Positions 1 through 11,753 of a DNA stretch of 64,000 nt are shown in pieces. The notes under the pieces were generated by a model. It made no database searches. It saw only the letters and a list, made by a program, of their open reading frames with translations, and had not been told where the DNA came from. The first letter of the stretch is position 1. Every line of letters starts with the position of its first letter. A program made the position numbers and the translations under genes. The DNA comes from Paracamarosporium sp. OC-R06-R3 (Eukaryota > Ascomycota > Dothideomycetes > Pleosporales > Didymosphaeriaceae), in the NCBI GenBank assembly GCA_019828545.1, contig JACVRA010000230.1:66462-130461 (forward strand), in the 5' to 3' direction.

Positions 1-873
1 TGCTGTCAAGATGTTGACGTGCTCGAAAATAAGATCCAACAAGACTCTGATGATACTCTGCGTGATCCGACCCTTCGTGCTGTCGCTCTAATGCCTGCTG
101 TAACGTTTCAATATCACCCAGAAGGCCTTGTACATACTGGACGCATGTCCTTAAAGTTTCGACCGTAATGTTTGACTTTATTGACGCTGCGGTCAATATC
201 GTGCTGCCTGTTTGAACGGAGCTTTGACGCCTTGTTCCCTTGTTGGGGTTCTCTTGATCGTCAAAGATAGTGCTGTCCTCGCTCACACTATAGCTTCTTA
301 AAGACTCTTCATAGCGCTTTGTTGATTCCTTCTTGTTTTCAAGGAGGGCCTTGATTTGCTCTCGCTGCGCTGCTTCTGCTTCGCGATCTAGTTTCCGGGT
401 TGCTACTTGATGCGCATACGCCAAGATTTGCATGAGCAGTTGTAAGGTGCTCTTCAACTTGTCGACTTGGCTTCTGAGAAGGTCGATTTTGGGATCGCGA
501 AACGGTAGTATTAGTCGTCCGAGTGTGTTCTTCTTCGATTTTTTGAGCACCGTATCGATCTCAGTGAACACATTCGAGCACTCGTGCACCGTCTCATCAG
601 CAGTTCTGAGGGCATTCTCAGACAGCAGCGTCGCTGTCGCGTCTTGTTTGAAGAGTGTGCCAAGCTCTTCTAATACGGATGCAGTGACTAGATGTATGTA
701 ATGAGTACATGTTCTGATAGATAGCTTTACCACGTCTTCTCACGTTGGATCTCCTTTGCAACGTCTTTGATCCGTCGATCAGCCGAAGCTACACTGTCAG
801 CGTATCGATAGAGTGACTGGGCCGCGCCTGCGACTTGTACGACGGAAGCGATGAGGCCGATCGTCTCAGCCAT
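1..873 (-). CDS. Fungal STAND-type N-terminal domain protein, 5' part (runs off window)
   Basis: The ATG lies at 871-873. Exon 1 (873-744) joins exon 2 (687 to the window edge) across a 56-bp GT-AG intron (743-688), and the frame then stays open to base 1. The product starts MAETIGLIASVVQVAGAAQS and continues with helical text, including a predicted coiled stretch rich in E, K and Q. This pattern (hydrophobic start, short spacer, long alpha-helical region) is that of the Helo-like/azaphilone-cluster-L N-terminal domain found at the front of fungal NLR-like (STAND) proteins and also as stand-alone proteins. In NLRs this region acts as a signalling or membrane-acting domain. Here only about 270 residues are visible, so a NACHT/NB-ARC core and repeats downstream can be neither confirmed nor excluded. 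Confidence 0.75.
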
Positions 874-1449
874 TTGATTCAACTAGAAGCGAAAAACCAA
901 TGTATGCTGTACGGGAAAGCATGTCGCTAGTAAGTAGGGAAAGTGTGAGGTGGGGCTCACGCTGAAACCTAGAATGTCGGGCAGCCCACAGCTTGTGGGG
1001 GCCACGTTCAGCTATCTTCCCCGCCATGGCGAAGAAAGGCATAGCAACATGCTGGGATATGTTGCATTTCAAATTTCTGAGTCTTATTTTACTGTTATTG
1101 AAGTTCTCAAAGTTGCAAATGGACCCTGTGCCTGATTTAGCCGAAAGCCGTTAGACTTATCCGCAGAAACAAGTTCACACTGGTGCAGACGACGATCCGT
1201 CCACCGACGTCAAGCCTCACAAACCCCCTGCTTCCTTTTGCGTTCATGATCGTCATGATTGCGGGGCATCATTGGATGGTAGACATGTCCCGGCACCGGT
1301 TAGCCACACAAGCGGTTCACAATGTGGCTGACCCGAACCATGATGTCATGCAGGGTAGCTGGAGGAGGCCTGATTATGATGGTTCTTCCTCAAGATACTC
1401 ACAGCCATTGACTTCTCTCTAAACTACCCACGATATTACTATCAACGAT
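874..1449. other. Spacer between divergent genes
   Basis: This stretch lies between the start of the minus-strand fungal N-terminal domain gene and the start of the plus-strand gene at 1450, so it should hold both promoters. I see only short open frames without recognisable content and no repeats. Confidence 0.5.
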
Positions 1450-3084
1450 ATGCCAGAAGCTCCGCGACAAGGCGCAAAGCTAGTCAAAAGGAGGACTGGT
1501 AGTGCTGGGCCATCTCCCAACCGTGATCGCGCTCGGTCCGGAAACCGACATTCACAACAGGATACGCCTGCTGTTCCCCCAGTAGACACGACATCTGGCA
1601 TGGCGCCTCAAGAAACCGGTACATCGCCTGGAAAGGAGAAGAAATCAAAATGGCGCCTATCCAATCCGTTCCACTCAAAGGATAAGGAGCGAAAGGATTC
1701 AGTAGCAGTTCCAGTTGGTGACTCCGCCCCAGTGGACAGCTCATCAGCACCACCGAACCCAGCAGCTGCACAGAACTCAGCGACAGCGGGAGACTCTGCC
1801 TATTTCAGCAGTGAGCATGTCAACAGCTCTAGATCTGATATCAATACTAGTGGACACCCGAGTTTCTCAAGTGCTGAGAGACGAGGTTCGCGCGGGGAAC
1901 AATTGCAGCCACCGAATGCGACTTTGCAGCCACCTGCCACCAGTGTTACCCCACCCACCCCTTCTGGATCTTCAGGTCAGACTCATGCCGCACAACAACC
2001 AACACAAACGCAACAAGACAACCTGCAAAGAGAATCCTACACCGACCAAAGAACAGGAAATGTGGTAACCACAACAACGACTGTCAGTTTGCTCATATCT
2101 TACTGATGCGTATACGCTAATCATGCTGTTAGACAACTACAACTACTACTACAACCACGGGACCAGGCGGGTCTACGACCGTACAGCAACCTGCAGGACA
2201 CGACGACAGAGTTTCGGCTCAGGCTAGCGTTACAGGAACCTCTGGACCAAGCCCACCTTCTCCAGCTCCTCCACTACCAGAACATAACCAGCATGACGCT
2301 CATGCTAAGCAATCTGGCCCTTCTGTGCCTGGACCAAGCTCCTCACCACCTATACCCAATAGAAACAACATGCGCAATCGTGTTGAATTAGACTCAGTCT
2401 CGCCAGGAGTTGAACGACCCAATCCACTGGTCAGCCCAATTAGTCCTTCAAGTCCTTCGCAACACAACTTCTCATATCCGGCGAGAGCACCACCAGCCGG
2501 GGTCCCACGCCAGATCCCCTCTCAGGATTTTAGCGCCCAGCAACCGTATGATCATTTGCAACAGCATCAAGCTCATCATCAGGTGGGATACGAAGATCGT
2601 GCTCACCCTGCACCCCTTCGACCCGGGCACCAGCCCCAGAATCCCCAGAAACAGTCGACTTTAGCCAATTTGAAGACAGCAGCTGCTGGCATTCACGTGA
2701 GTCCACATTCTAATCATAGCATCCTAGCTTATATTTTATTAGGGCGCTGGCGAAGCACTCCGCGGTACGCTTAACCAAACTGTTGACAAGCGCTTTGCGA
2801 AGCCTGATTCAGCTGTCCACGCGAAGAACCAAGCCGTCATAGACACAGGACGTTCAGAAGTCGAGACAGGTACCTTCCACAATCCCTACCAACAGCAACA
2901 AAATGTGCCGCAAGTACCGCCGAAAGTCAATCACGACAGTGTTGGCCCACAAACTGCCTGGAAGACACCGTATGGTGGCCCACCAGTTTCTGGATCGCAA
3001 ATAGAGGGTAAAAGCGGAGGGAAGATGAACAATTTCATGAAGAAGATGAAAAATGGTCCGCTAGCTTCAGAAAGGGGCACTTGA
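1450..3084 (+). CDS. Conserved fungal disordered protein with GAGEALRG motif
   Basis: Three exons (1450-2082, 2133-2696, 2743-3084) joined by 50- and 46-bp GT-AG introns, both in phase 0, give a 512-residue protein. The first 400 residues are low complexity: Pro/Ser/Gln-rich, with a basic patch (KEKKSKWRLSNPFHSKDKER, around residue 60) and a Thr run encoded across the first intron. The only ordered-looking part is near the C-terminus: NLKTAAAGIHGAGEALRGTL followed by a charged segment. This is a motif I recognise from uncharacterised Pezizomycotina proteins that share this ending. No catalytic domain is visible. A scaffold or regulatory role is possible but not shown by the sequence. The second intron splits the AAAGIH/GAGEAL motif, which supports the splice model. 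Confidence 0.82.
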
Positions 3085-4157
3085 AGTTAAGTTCGCTTGA
3101 CCGCACTAGAAGAGGTTTCGAGCACGATTTTGCATAACGATGTACGATCATGATATATGTATGGATGACTTTACATAGTAGTATACGTCTTGAATTGCAT
3201 AACGAATGGAGCAAAACACACACGCTCCGCCAGTTGACAATTGCTCGCCATGTTCCACCTCTCACTCTATGGTCCTATCCTGAAGATAGACCGTTATGAT
3301 CCCCTGCATCACGTCTTTCGCGAAAGCCTTCAACGACGAGTGCAGCGCGTTGCTCTTCATAGTATACTATATCCTCATTGTTGCTGAACTTGCTTATAGT
3401 AGCAAGGTTGACGCCTTAGCTCCTTGCATTGTCAACTGTGAGGCCAGCCGTGGCAGAAAGAAGGAAACGCTTTCCGTCTTCTGTGGGCATGGCGCGATAG
3501 TACGCGAAGAGCGTCTCGGCATCATTACGACAAGGAATTTTGACTAGTGTTATGCGGGTTATGGGCTTAGTGGTCGTCATATCTATTTACTGCGGGGTAT
3601 TAAAAAGTTGCTGCGTTGCGATGTTTGAAACGTAGTAGGAGTTGTTCCTTTGTCGGAAGTTGGAGTTTTGGGGAATCGTATTCAGAGCTGCTTTTGCATG
3701 CAATGGGAATCAGCCCACATGAGCATAGCGACAGAACCTAACGTCATGCGCGACCACACTTAACCGCTTCCTCCAAGTTATGGCATCGAAGACTTTGTCA
3801 TGGCTACCAATCCTACAATCGCATTGACGTCCTACAAGTGAGTTTCTACTTACAGCTAGTGAGCCTCTGAAGCAGAGCTAAACCTGAAACGTGGCGCAGC
3901 ATGGGGCGTTACGGTCGAACGCGGCAGCCTTACAAAGTGAATCCCGCAAAATGAACCCACAAAGTGAACCCACAAAGTGAACCCGCAAAGTAAAATCTGT
4001 AAAGTGAACTCACAGAGTAAAATCTACAAAGTGAAAAACCCCACCGCGCGAAGCATAAAGCACAGTCGACCCAGAGTTTCTCACCGCTATTCTGATATTC
4101 TTTGGAGAGATTCCAACAGCTTCTAGGGGTTCTAACGACGCCCAATACATTGGAACT
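3085..4157. other. Gene-free spacer
   Basis: No convincing gene is present. An 83-codon open frame at 3296-3547 has no recognisable content. The last 230 bases before the dioxygenase gene hold a short-period tandem repeat, listed separately. Confidence 0.5.
3933..4038. repeat. Degenerate 13-14-bp tandem repeat (AAAGTGAACCCAC)
   Basis: About eight imperfect copies of a 13-14-bp unit, AAAGTGAACCCAC or AAAGTAAAATCTAC, follow one another. They end roughly 120 bp upstream of the dioxygenase ATG at 4158, so they sit in its promoter or 5' UTR. Confidence 0.85.
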
Positions 4158-4970
4158 ATGGCTTCATACAACCTGCCAAAGGACTTTCTTGACGGCCCGG
4201 CACCTGCACTCGAAAAGTCGAAAATAAACTTCGTCAAAGCTGGACTGCGCGAGTACGATGGTTCGTACGCAGTGGTTCTCGACGGTGTCTTCACTGAAGA
4301 AGAATGCAGCCAACTGGTGGCAGCCGCTGAGGCTACGACGAATGGCAACTGGGAAAGAGCAATGATCAACATTGGAGGCGGGTTTCAAGCCCTGTATGAA
4401 GATACACGGAAGTGTGGTCGTATTATCTGGGACAGCCGGGAGATCATGGCAAAGGTTTGGGCAAGGATTGAAGCGGCTGTGCCCGAGATACACAAAATCA
4501 GGAACTGGCCTGATGTCACACATGGCAGCAGGCGAGACGTAACGTGGGTGGCTACTAGGCTGAATGAGCGCGCTCGGTTTCTAAAGTATACTGGAGGCGA
4601 GTATTTCAAAGGTATGTGAATGTTGGCGATCTCATTCCGAATGCTAATGCTAGTAGCACATTATGACGGCATGTATGAGACCCCAATTGGCACCGAGAGG
4701 TCATATTTTACGATTCATTTGTACCTGAATGATCCTGTAGGCAAAGATGGCGAAAGGCTGTTGGAAGGCGGCGCAACTACGTTTCATACATTGGATATGC
4801 GTCGCAGTGTAAACATCGAGCCGAAGTGTGGTCGCGTGCTCCTCTTCCAGCAGCAAGGTCTCCTTCACTCTGGGGAGGATGTCGTGAAGGGTACAAAGCT
4901 GACTATGAGGACTGATCTCATGTATGCGGTAGAAGGTGGACTTGGAGAGGAGCCCGAGGGAGGATGGTGA
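4158..4970 (+). CDS. Prolyl 4-hydroxylase-like 2OG-Fe(II) oxygenase
   Basis: Exon 1 (4158-4611) and exon 2 (4657-4970) are joined across a 45-bp GT-AG intron, giving 255 residues. The protein has the double-stranded beta-helix signature of the P4H/2OG-Fe(II) superfamily. H153 and D155 (AHYDG) form the HxD pair, the strand RSYFTIHLYLND follows, then LEGGATTF, H222 (GLLHSGED) as distal iron ligand, and K232 (GTKLTMRTDLMY) as the expected 2-oxoglutarate-binding basic residue. All catalytic positions are kept, so it should be active. The HxD motif is rebuilt exactly at the exon junction. There is no signal peptide, so it probably acts in the cytosol or nucleus rather than on secreted collagen-like proteins. 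The substrate is unknown. Its 3' end lies 81 bp from that of the convergent GH92 gene. Confidence 0.92.
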
Positions 4971-5051
4971 CGAGCTGTAGCAGCCTCAGCGGCTGTGAGG
5001 GAACGATGGCTAGTTTTTTGCAGCATCAGAACATACCCCTGATTGTGCTCA

Positions 5052-7792
5052 TTACATCATATATTCAGTAACCCCAGTTCCGCCCGAAACGCTTGGTGGT
5101 CTGTCATCCACTCCAGTGCCCCACGCGCTTTCTTCACTCCCTAAAACCAACTCCAGCGTCCATCCTTCAGTAAAAAACTCATGCCCGATCCAGTTCTTGC
5201 TATAGTTTTCCCCATTCAACTTAGCGCTCTGAATATATATGTTCTGATATCCCGCATCGAAGTTGACATTCTTTATCGTTGCAGTCTTATTCGTAACAGG
5301 TGAAATGACGCTGACAGATTCAAAGAAAGGTGGGATAATAAAGTATACGTTCTGGCCAGGATTGGGAAAGAGACCAATTGTCGAGAATAAAGTGAAAGAT
5401 GCCATTGCTCCAGAATCGTCATTACCAGGGAGACCGGCGAGCGAAGAGTTGAACCGAGAGGGTATGTCTGGGTGATATCAGTGAATGTGGCTACCTGACC
5501 CACAGGTCATTACACTTACAGTAATGCGCTCTCTTCGCGCTAAGTCCCGGACGCCCGATATAATGCGGCATATATACTGTTAGAAACACAGGCTCATTGC
5601 CGATGTCTGCGAGCCCTGATGTGTGGAAGAAGTCAAGGCGCCTGAGAAAAGTTTCCTCTCCACCAAGCAACTCGATAATCTTAGCGATGTCGTGCGGCAC
5701 GAACTACATTACCAGGTGAGAACGCCAAATATGAGAGGTGAATTCTGTGTACTTACAAACATGTACTCCCATGCACTGCTTTCGAAAGTCTCGCTGGGAT
5801 TACTTGTCAGAGAGCAAAAACCTGCCAGTGGACTGCAGGCGATCGGATCTTGATAACCCCAACTTCCGTTCAAATACTTGGGCTATCTTGGACTTAGTAT
5901 GATATGCCTGCATTTTAATTTAGTACTATAACTTCTTACCTGGAAGAAGCCGGTAAAGCCTGTATCAGTTCCATTGATATCCGACGCCTGATCGGCCTTG
6001 AATAGGTTTTGCCAGTTCCCAGCACGGCCAAGGTACTTTGTGTAAGTATCTTTCCCAAGACCTTTCGCAAGAGTCGCAAGGTTAAAGTCATTGTAAGAGT
6101 ACTCTAGAGTCCGCGATATGCTCCGCGAATTTGTACCAAAGCCGTTAGGATCAAAGTCCAGGTACGGTATGTAGCTCAATCTCTTCCACGAGGCAAGCCC
6201 GCCACGTCCTTCTATGCTCCACTCTAGCGGTTCGTTCTCTGCATCATTGACTATCGCTTCGTATGCAAGATCCCAGTCGATGCCTGTAAGGTTCTTAACA
6301 TACGCGTCAACAAGTACATTGTCTGCATCAGACCCGCCTTGTGTCCATCCTTTACAAGTGCTCATGCTACAGTCTGGTAGCCATCCACGGTGCTTGTAGA
6401 TATCGAGCAAGCTGCGAACAATGCGTGACTGCTGAAGAGGGTCCAGCACAGTAAGGAAAGGTAATTGTACGCGCCACATGTCCCAAAGGCAGTAGAAAGA
6501 GTCAAAATATGGCTCCGACGATGTCCAATGTGGGTTCTCGCCAGTGTAATCTTGTGGCGAGATCATCGTTCGGTATACCGCGCTCCAAAAGCTGACGAGC
6601 ATACTCTCGTTGACTCCGTCACCTTCGATCGAAATCGGAGCAAACTTCTTTCTCCATGCATCCTGAGCTTTACTTACAAGACCATCAAAATCATAGTCTG
6701 GCCCTGGGATTTCATCTTCCGCGTTTTGGCAAGCTTGACCAGTGCTAATGAAGCTAATACCCATCCGCGCGGAAATCGGTCCCGATAGCGGTCCTTTGAA
6801 CCGGACAAAACCACCAGCTTCCAAATAGAACAGATTGAAGCCGCGGGTGACGTATAGATCCTTCGGTTCCGTGCCAGCTCGGTTATTTACCCATACACCA
6901 GAATCCTTGACAGTACCGCCACTTAGATCCAGACAGAAGTATGCGATATAGGATCCAGCGCCGAAGCTCGGTAAAAAGGTTCCGTTTCCTTTGATCCTTC
7001 CTCCTTCACTTCCCTCTTCTGCCTCAACACTGATCGATGCATTTTGTCGACTGGCCCAAAGATCAGTGAGATCCAACATGATCAGCGGATCTGCACTTCC
7101 ATTTCCATTTGAACTCCCAGAGAAATCAAATTTAAACAGAGCAGCATGCTCAGAAGCAGTCATTTCGGCCTTTATACCATTTACCAATGTCACCCCGAAG
7201 TGACCAGGCTTCGCATTGATGGAGTCGCTGGTATAATTTGTGGCTCTCGCTCCTATTGGAAACTTGCAGGAGTTGATATCGTCGCTGGGGCATATTTGAG
7301 GAAAGATAGGAAAGTTGCCGAGACTAGGATTACCGCCTGTTCCTGAGTCGTGGAGAGCTGAAAAGCCGGTGATTTGAGATCCATCTGTGGAGAAGCCCCC
7401 CGTATTTTCACCATTAACGTCTGGAGAAGCTATGAGTAGCGTTAGCCACCACATTCAACTTTCCTAAGATATCCTTGATATGTTAAGCAGATGCTTTATT
7501 GTTAATACGTGTGAGCCGAATTAGGATGCATATTGCCCGATTCCAGCCGGGCGCGAATTGACGGGTGCCACATGATGAGAAAATTATACTGTCCACTCAT
7601 CCACTCACCCTTTGCCATGCCATAAGGTAACGTAGCACCAGCAAACACATTACCTCCTGCCTGACTCCCAATCAAAGGATTAACATAGCTCAACACGTTC
7701 GAGACGTTAGCACGTCTCGTGAATCTGCTCGCCGCTGTGGGTGAAGTGATGCACAGGAACGCCGCGGCGCTCCAACGCCAGAATTGAACCAT
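5052..7792 (-). CDS. Secreted glycosyl hydrolase family 92 alpha-mannosidase
   Basis: Five exons (7792-7609, 7429-5940, 5882-5757, 5703-5520, 5467-5052) give 799 residues. The introns are 179, 57, 53 and 52 bp. The start at 7792 is chosen because it opens directly on a signal peptide (MVQFWRWSAAAFLCITSPTA). Upstream in-frame methionines would bury it. GH92 landmarks run in order: VNPLIGSQAGGNVFAGATLP, GGFSTDG, GFSALHDSGTGG, GYQDP, FVPHDIA, and near the C-terminus YIPSRFNSSLAGLPGNDDSG, which carries the conserved acidic pair of the calcium-dependent, inverting family. The enzyme should trim alpha-mannose from glycoproteins or cell-wall mannan outside the cell. Length matches typical fungal GH92 enzymes. 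The first intron (179 bp) is long for this locus and is the least certain junction. Confidence 0.93.
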
Positions 7793-10700
7793 GATGCCAG
7801 TCGCAGATAGTGAATGCGACGAAAACACCGAGGCAGGCATCAGGAGACATTGTCGCTTTATTAAGGATTTGTACTTTGGGTCGTACCGTAAGACGTCACG
7901 CCTGATATAGCTCCTGCCTGATTGAGAGGTACATTGCGGGGTCAAATGAACCAGTAACTCATCCGTGTAGATCTTGCAGCTTCAACGATAACACCTTACG
8001 ATCCTTCACCGACTTTTAAACTCACAATGATGGAGCGACCAGAGAAGAAGAAGAAATTAAAATAAAACATCGACGTTGTCAGAAGAGGATGGTGGGTACA
8101 CAGGTGCACTCTAGCTATTCTAGTGCATATAAGCAATAAGTCAGCACCCCGGATATGTCCTATACCATTTTAAGATTCAATGAACTCAAATGTTCACTAA
8201 CTTACATACTCTCATATTGATTAAGAATGTTTCAATTTGTGTACGTTACGTAAATTTTGGACTTTTTCACCTGCTATGCTTTCGCAGGGGCAGAACACTC
8301 AGCCGCAGTTAACGTAGTAGCTTCTAAGCAGAGTATTGATACGAGTACATGTCAGAGTCGATAAATTACAGTCTCCAAAATGCTTTGGAGAGGGGACTTT
8401 GGAACGGCTGCAGAACGTTGGCAATAACCCACATTTCTTAACTAATAAAAACTAACCTTTCTTGACGACCCATGTACCACAAAGGATATGGTTAAAGATG
8501 TAAAAAGCGTTATCCCATCGTTTTTTCAACTCATCCTTGGTATTAGAGTCAGTGGAGTACCAGATGCAGTACGTATGGTCAGGGCTAGCATGCACCCTAC
8601 GGACATTCAAAAATCGACAGCGCGGGCGGATTCAGTAAAACTTGGTACTGAAAAGGTACACGGAATTGATTTACGACGTTCAGAGCGATATATGACTGCC
8701 TCTGCTAGACCAGCAGCGTAGCGACCAGCAGCCACAAATACTAAACGTCCGTGCAAGTCATCGCAACAGTTCATAGTATGCTGAATTTGCCGAACCTGCC
8801 TAGCTTCTTTGGCATTCTAGATTACTAAAATGATACATGAAATGGATTGCGCTAGAACTACGCTCCCGCTAACAGGTCCTATCAGGGCTCTATCGCCCTC
8901 AGAACTACAAAGAAATCAGGTAATTATTGTAAAAACAGGAAGATCGCGATCCAGTTCGAGCTGCATGTTGTACACTAGGCAACACAAGTGTACGTAGATT
9001 AACGTGTCACTGCGTCTGTGGATTGTCGCGACCAGCGCGAAACAAACAATAGATGAACTCTCCTTGTATCTAGAGAATCTCTATGCCATCGACATACAGC
9101 TACAGAACGTTATTTTCAAAAGTGTAGAGGAAGTCACGAATAATTTGCGCGTTGCGAATGAACTTCAGGCGTGGTATCCTTCCTAGTGTAAGCGTCCACC
9201 TTCACGACTCTCTCGCAGACAAGACCAACGCGAGTCTCGTTGATCACAACGATATTAACATGCGTTAGAAATGGGTGAAAAATAAGGCATTGACATTATA
9301 CAACATGCTTGGTAGCAACTTTGCTGCTCTCACTGTCCGGACCATGGCAAGCTTCATTCAGCTCTGGTTACCCATGTAATTTGGATTTTATCGCGCAAAA
9401 TTCGTCCAGCACACATCCTCGCAAGGGCCAAGCACAAAGCTGACAGTAAGGATTCCAAAGTCTAAAGTCATGATATCCAAGGCCGCCGCCAATAATTAGG
9501 GCATGCAGGTGCTCATGCAGTCGATCCCTGAAGCAGCAGCACCAGCTGATTGCAGTCCATGTTGCTTGAGACTAAAGGGACTAGTCGCGCGAACCGCGAA
9601 AAGCAAATAGCAATAGCGCGTGGCCGAGGATCTGGGGTTGTGGTGCGAAAGACTTTGTCAGAACTGTAGGAGCGTGGCGAGAAGAGCGTAGCATGAAGCG
9701 TGTCATGCTGCAAACGTGAATTACAAGACCTCTTAATTAAATTCGCGTCTTGAGACTCTTCAATTGTTGGCCGTCAACCAACAAAGCAATACTCTGCAGC
9801 TATTTCGCCTCCTCGTTCAAAGTGAGGTCCGCCAAGTAGCATACCACCAATACTATTGGAAGAAGGCAACAGTGAGATTTCCCCATGTACCGACCCCGCT
9901 CCAGACCACCTCTGCTGCTGTGCTACCACTCCCCCAACGAATGCAACTCCCAACAGGGTATGCAATCCTGCGAAATGCAACCCGACGTTATGCATCCTTG
10001 GTGAGTATGCCCATCATGAGATATGACATGATATCATTGGAAATTTAACAGTCGACATTACACTTACCTATCTGGGGGACTAGTTGGTGATATGAACAAG
10101 ATGTTGCTCGGCTTGTCGTCGCCATATCTCTCGCACGCGCATGTGACCGCGTGACTGCGTGTTTGTGCCGTCGCTAAAAATATCACCCGTTTCTTTGTCG
10201 GAAGCGTTCAAAGTACATGTTCTACGCGGCAACTGCGTTTCGCTTCTAGAAAAGATGACCGCTGGAACATGCATAACTCCTGCATAACGACATGCTCGTG
10301 TTCTTCCAGGATGGCAAAGATGTCGTATAGCGGTGACCGTATCGCGCCGACTACCCTGCATCGGAAGCATCTTCACCTTCTGCCGATCCTTGGTTTGCGA
10401 ACGTGATGTTGATGCCTGGTGCTGTGTCCAATCGCCAGTCGCTTGTGAATCGGTAACAACCTTGGGACTGGCGTCGACGATGGCGCGTCCCTCTCTCAGG
10501 CTCACTGTACGCGTCAACAACAGTGCCATTTTCATTCCTGCTTCAGGACCAGCACCGTATGGCTAACAAAAATCAAGCAAGCTATGGCACTGAGTTCCGG
10601 ACGCCTAGAACGGACCTAGCAGGGCCTCCTGCGGGTCGGGGATCTCTGCCCCGATAGGAGACGCCAGGAACTCCCGCAATGCTTCCAAACTTGACAAGAT

Positions 10701-11753
10701 GCTTGTAGTGAAGATCATGTCGGATCCCGGAGTGTAATATCGAAGACGACGTGCTTCTTAAGATACCTCGGAGGAATGATAGGCTCCTGTGTAACGAGGG
10801 GTAACCAGGGGCCTCGAAGCTGGGCAACCTCGACGAGGGTGAGGTCGGACACGGCAATGGTAACAATAACTCCTCGTATCGAGACCAGATATAGCAACAA
10901 CAACGGCAGCACGTGCGGGCGGCGGGCTAGCTTTGGACCCGGCAGTAAGGGAGCGTTGCCCATTCCCGTCCAGAAAGGTCTAGTGATGTGCAAGATTGCC
11001 CGGTTGCCTTCAGTTTAATTGCTTCCGACAACCAACGTTGGCTGCGACCGCATCAGCGACGCGTACCGACGCAGCGGATGCGCGGTGTTGCTTTTCAGCT
11101 CGAGATATTATTAATTCGTGCTAGTCGTCCTCAAGTCCACGAATGATCTCATTTGTCTATCGCGCGCCCTTTGAGGATGCGGAGACGTGCCTCTACACTA
11201 CCATGCCCGCACCTGTCTAGAGCTTGGCAAGGCTTGTCTTGCCACGCGTGCAAAAATAGCCTGGAACAGTCGGGGGTGAGGGGCGCGTACTGAAACTGCC
11301 ATCCCGTTGCACAGTGGCAGTTTAATCTACAGCAAGTGCACGACTGCGACGACGGTAGAGAAGACGCGTGTAGTGGCAGCCTCGACGTCTGCCTCTCCCG
11401 TGGTGCACGTTGGCGTCCTGCGAGTTGACGCAAAGCCGGCTCAGCCTTCGACCGCTACGTCGGCTGCGTTCCGGTGAGCTTCATCCCGCACCGGCTCCAG
11501 CGTGCTAACGACCCCAAGCCCGTCGCGCGGCCGACAAGTCTGTGGCAGAAAGGCTCCTATTCGTCGGGATACGAGCAGAGCTGTGACTCAGCTGGGCATT
11601 ACACCTCATCTCCACTGATCCAGCGAGAACCACCCCCTCGTGAACGTCTCCACGTCTCCGGTCTAAGCCCCCAATCTCGCTCTGACAAGCCGGTGCGTAC
11701 CAGTCGCGTGGGCTGTATATATCCTGCAGGGGAGGCTGCTCGCGGCCTTGCGC
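7793..11753. other. Gene-poor 4-kb stretch
   Basis: No gene can be supported between the mannosidase and the Zn2Cys6 regulator. The part from about 7.95 to 10.1 kb is visibly AT-richer and its open frames are short. From about 10.1 to 11.7 kb base composition rises and several longer frames appear (for example 10080-10535 minus and 10715-10993 minus). The last reads like a protein (GVIVTIAVSDLTLVEVAQLR) but is cut by stops on both sides, and I recognise no family. It could be a decayed gene or an old repeat copy. No terminal repeats or transposase motifs were seen. Confidence 0.45.
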
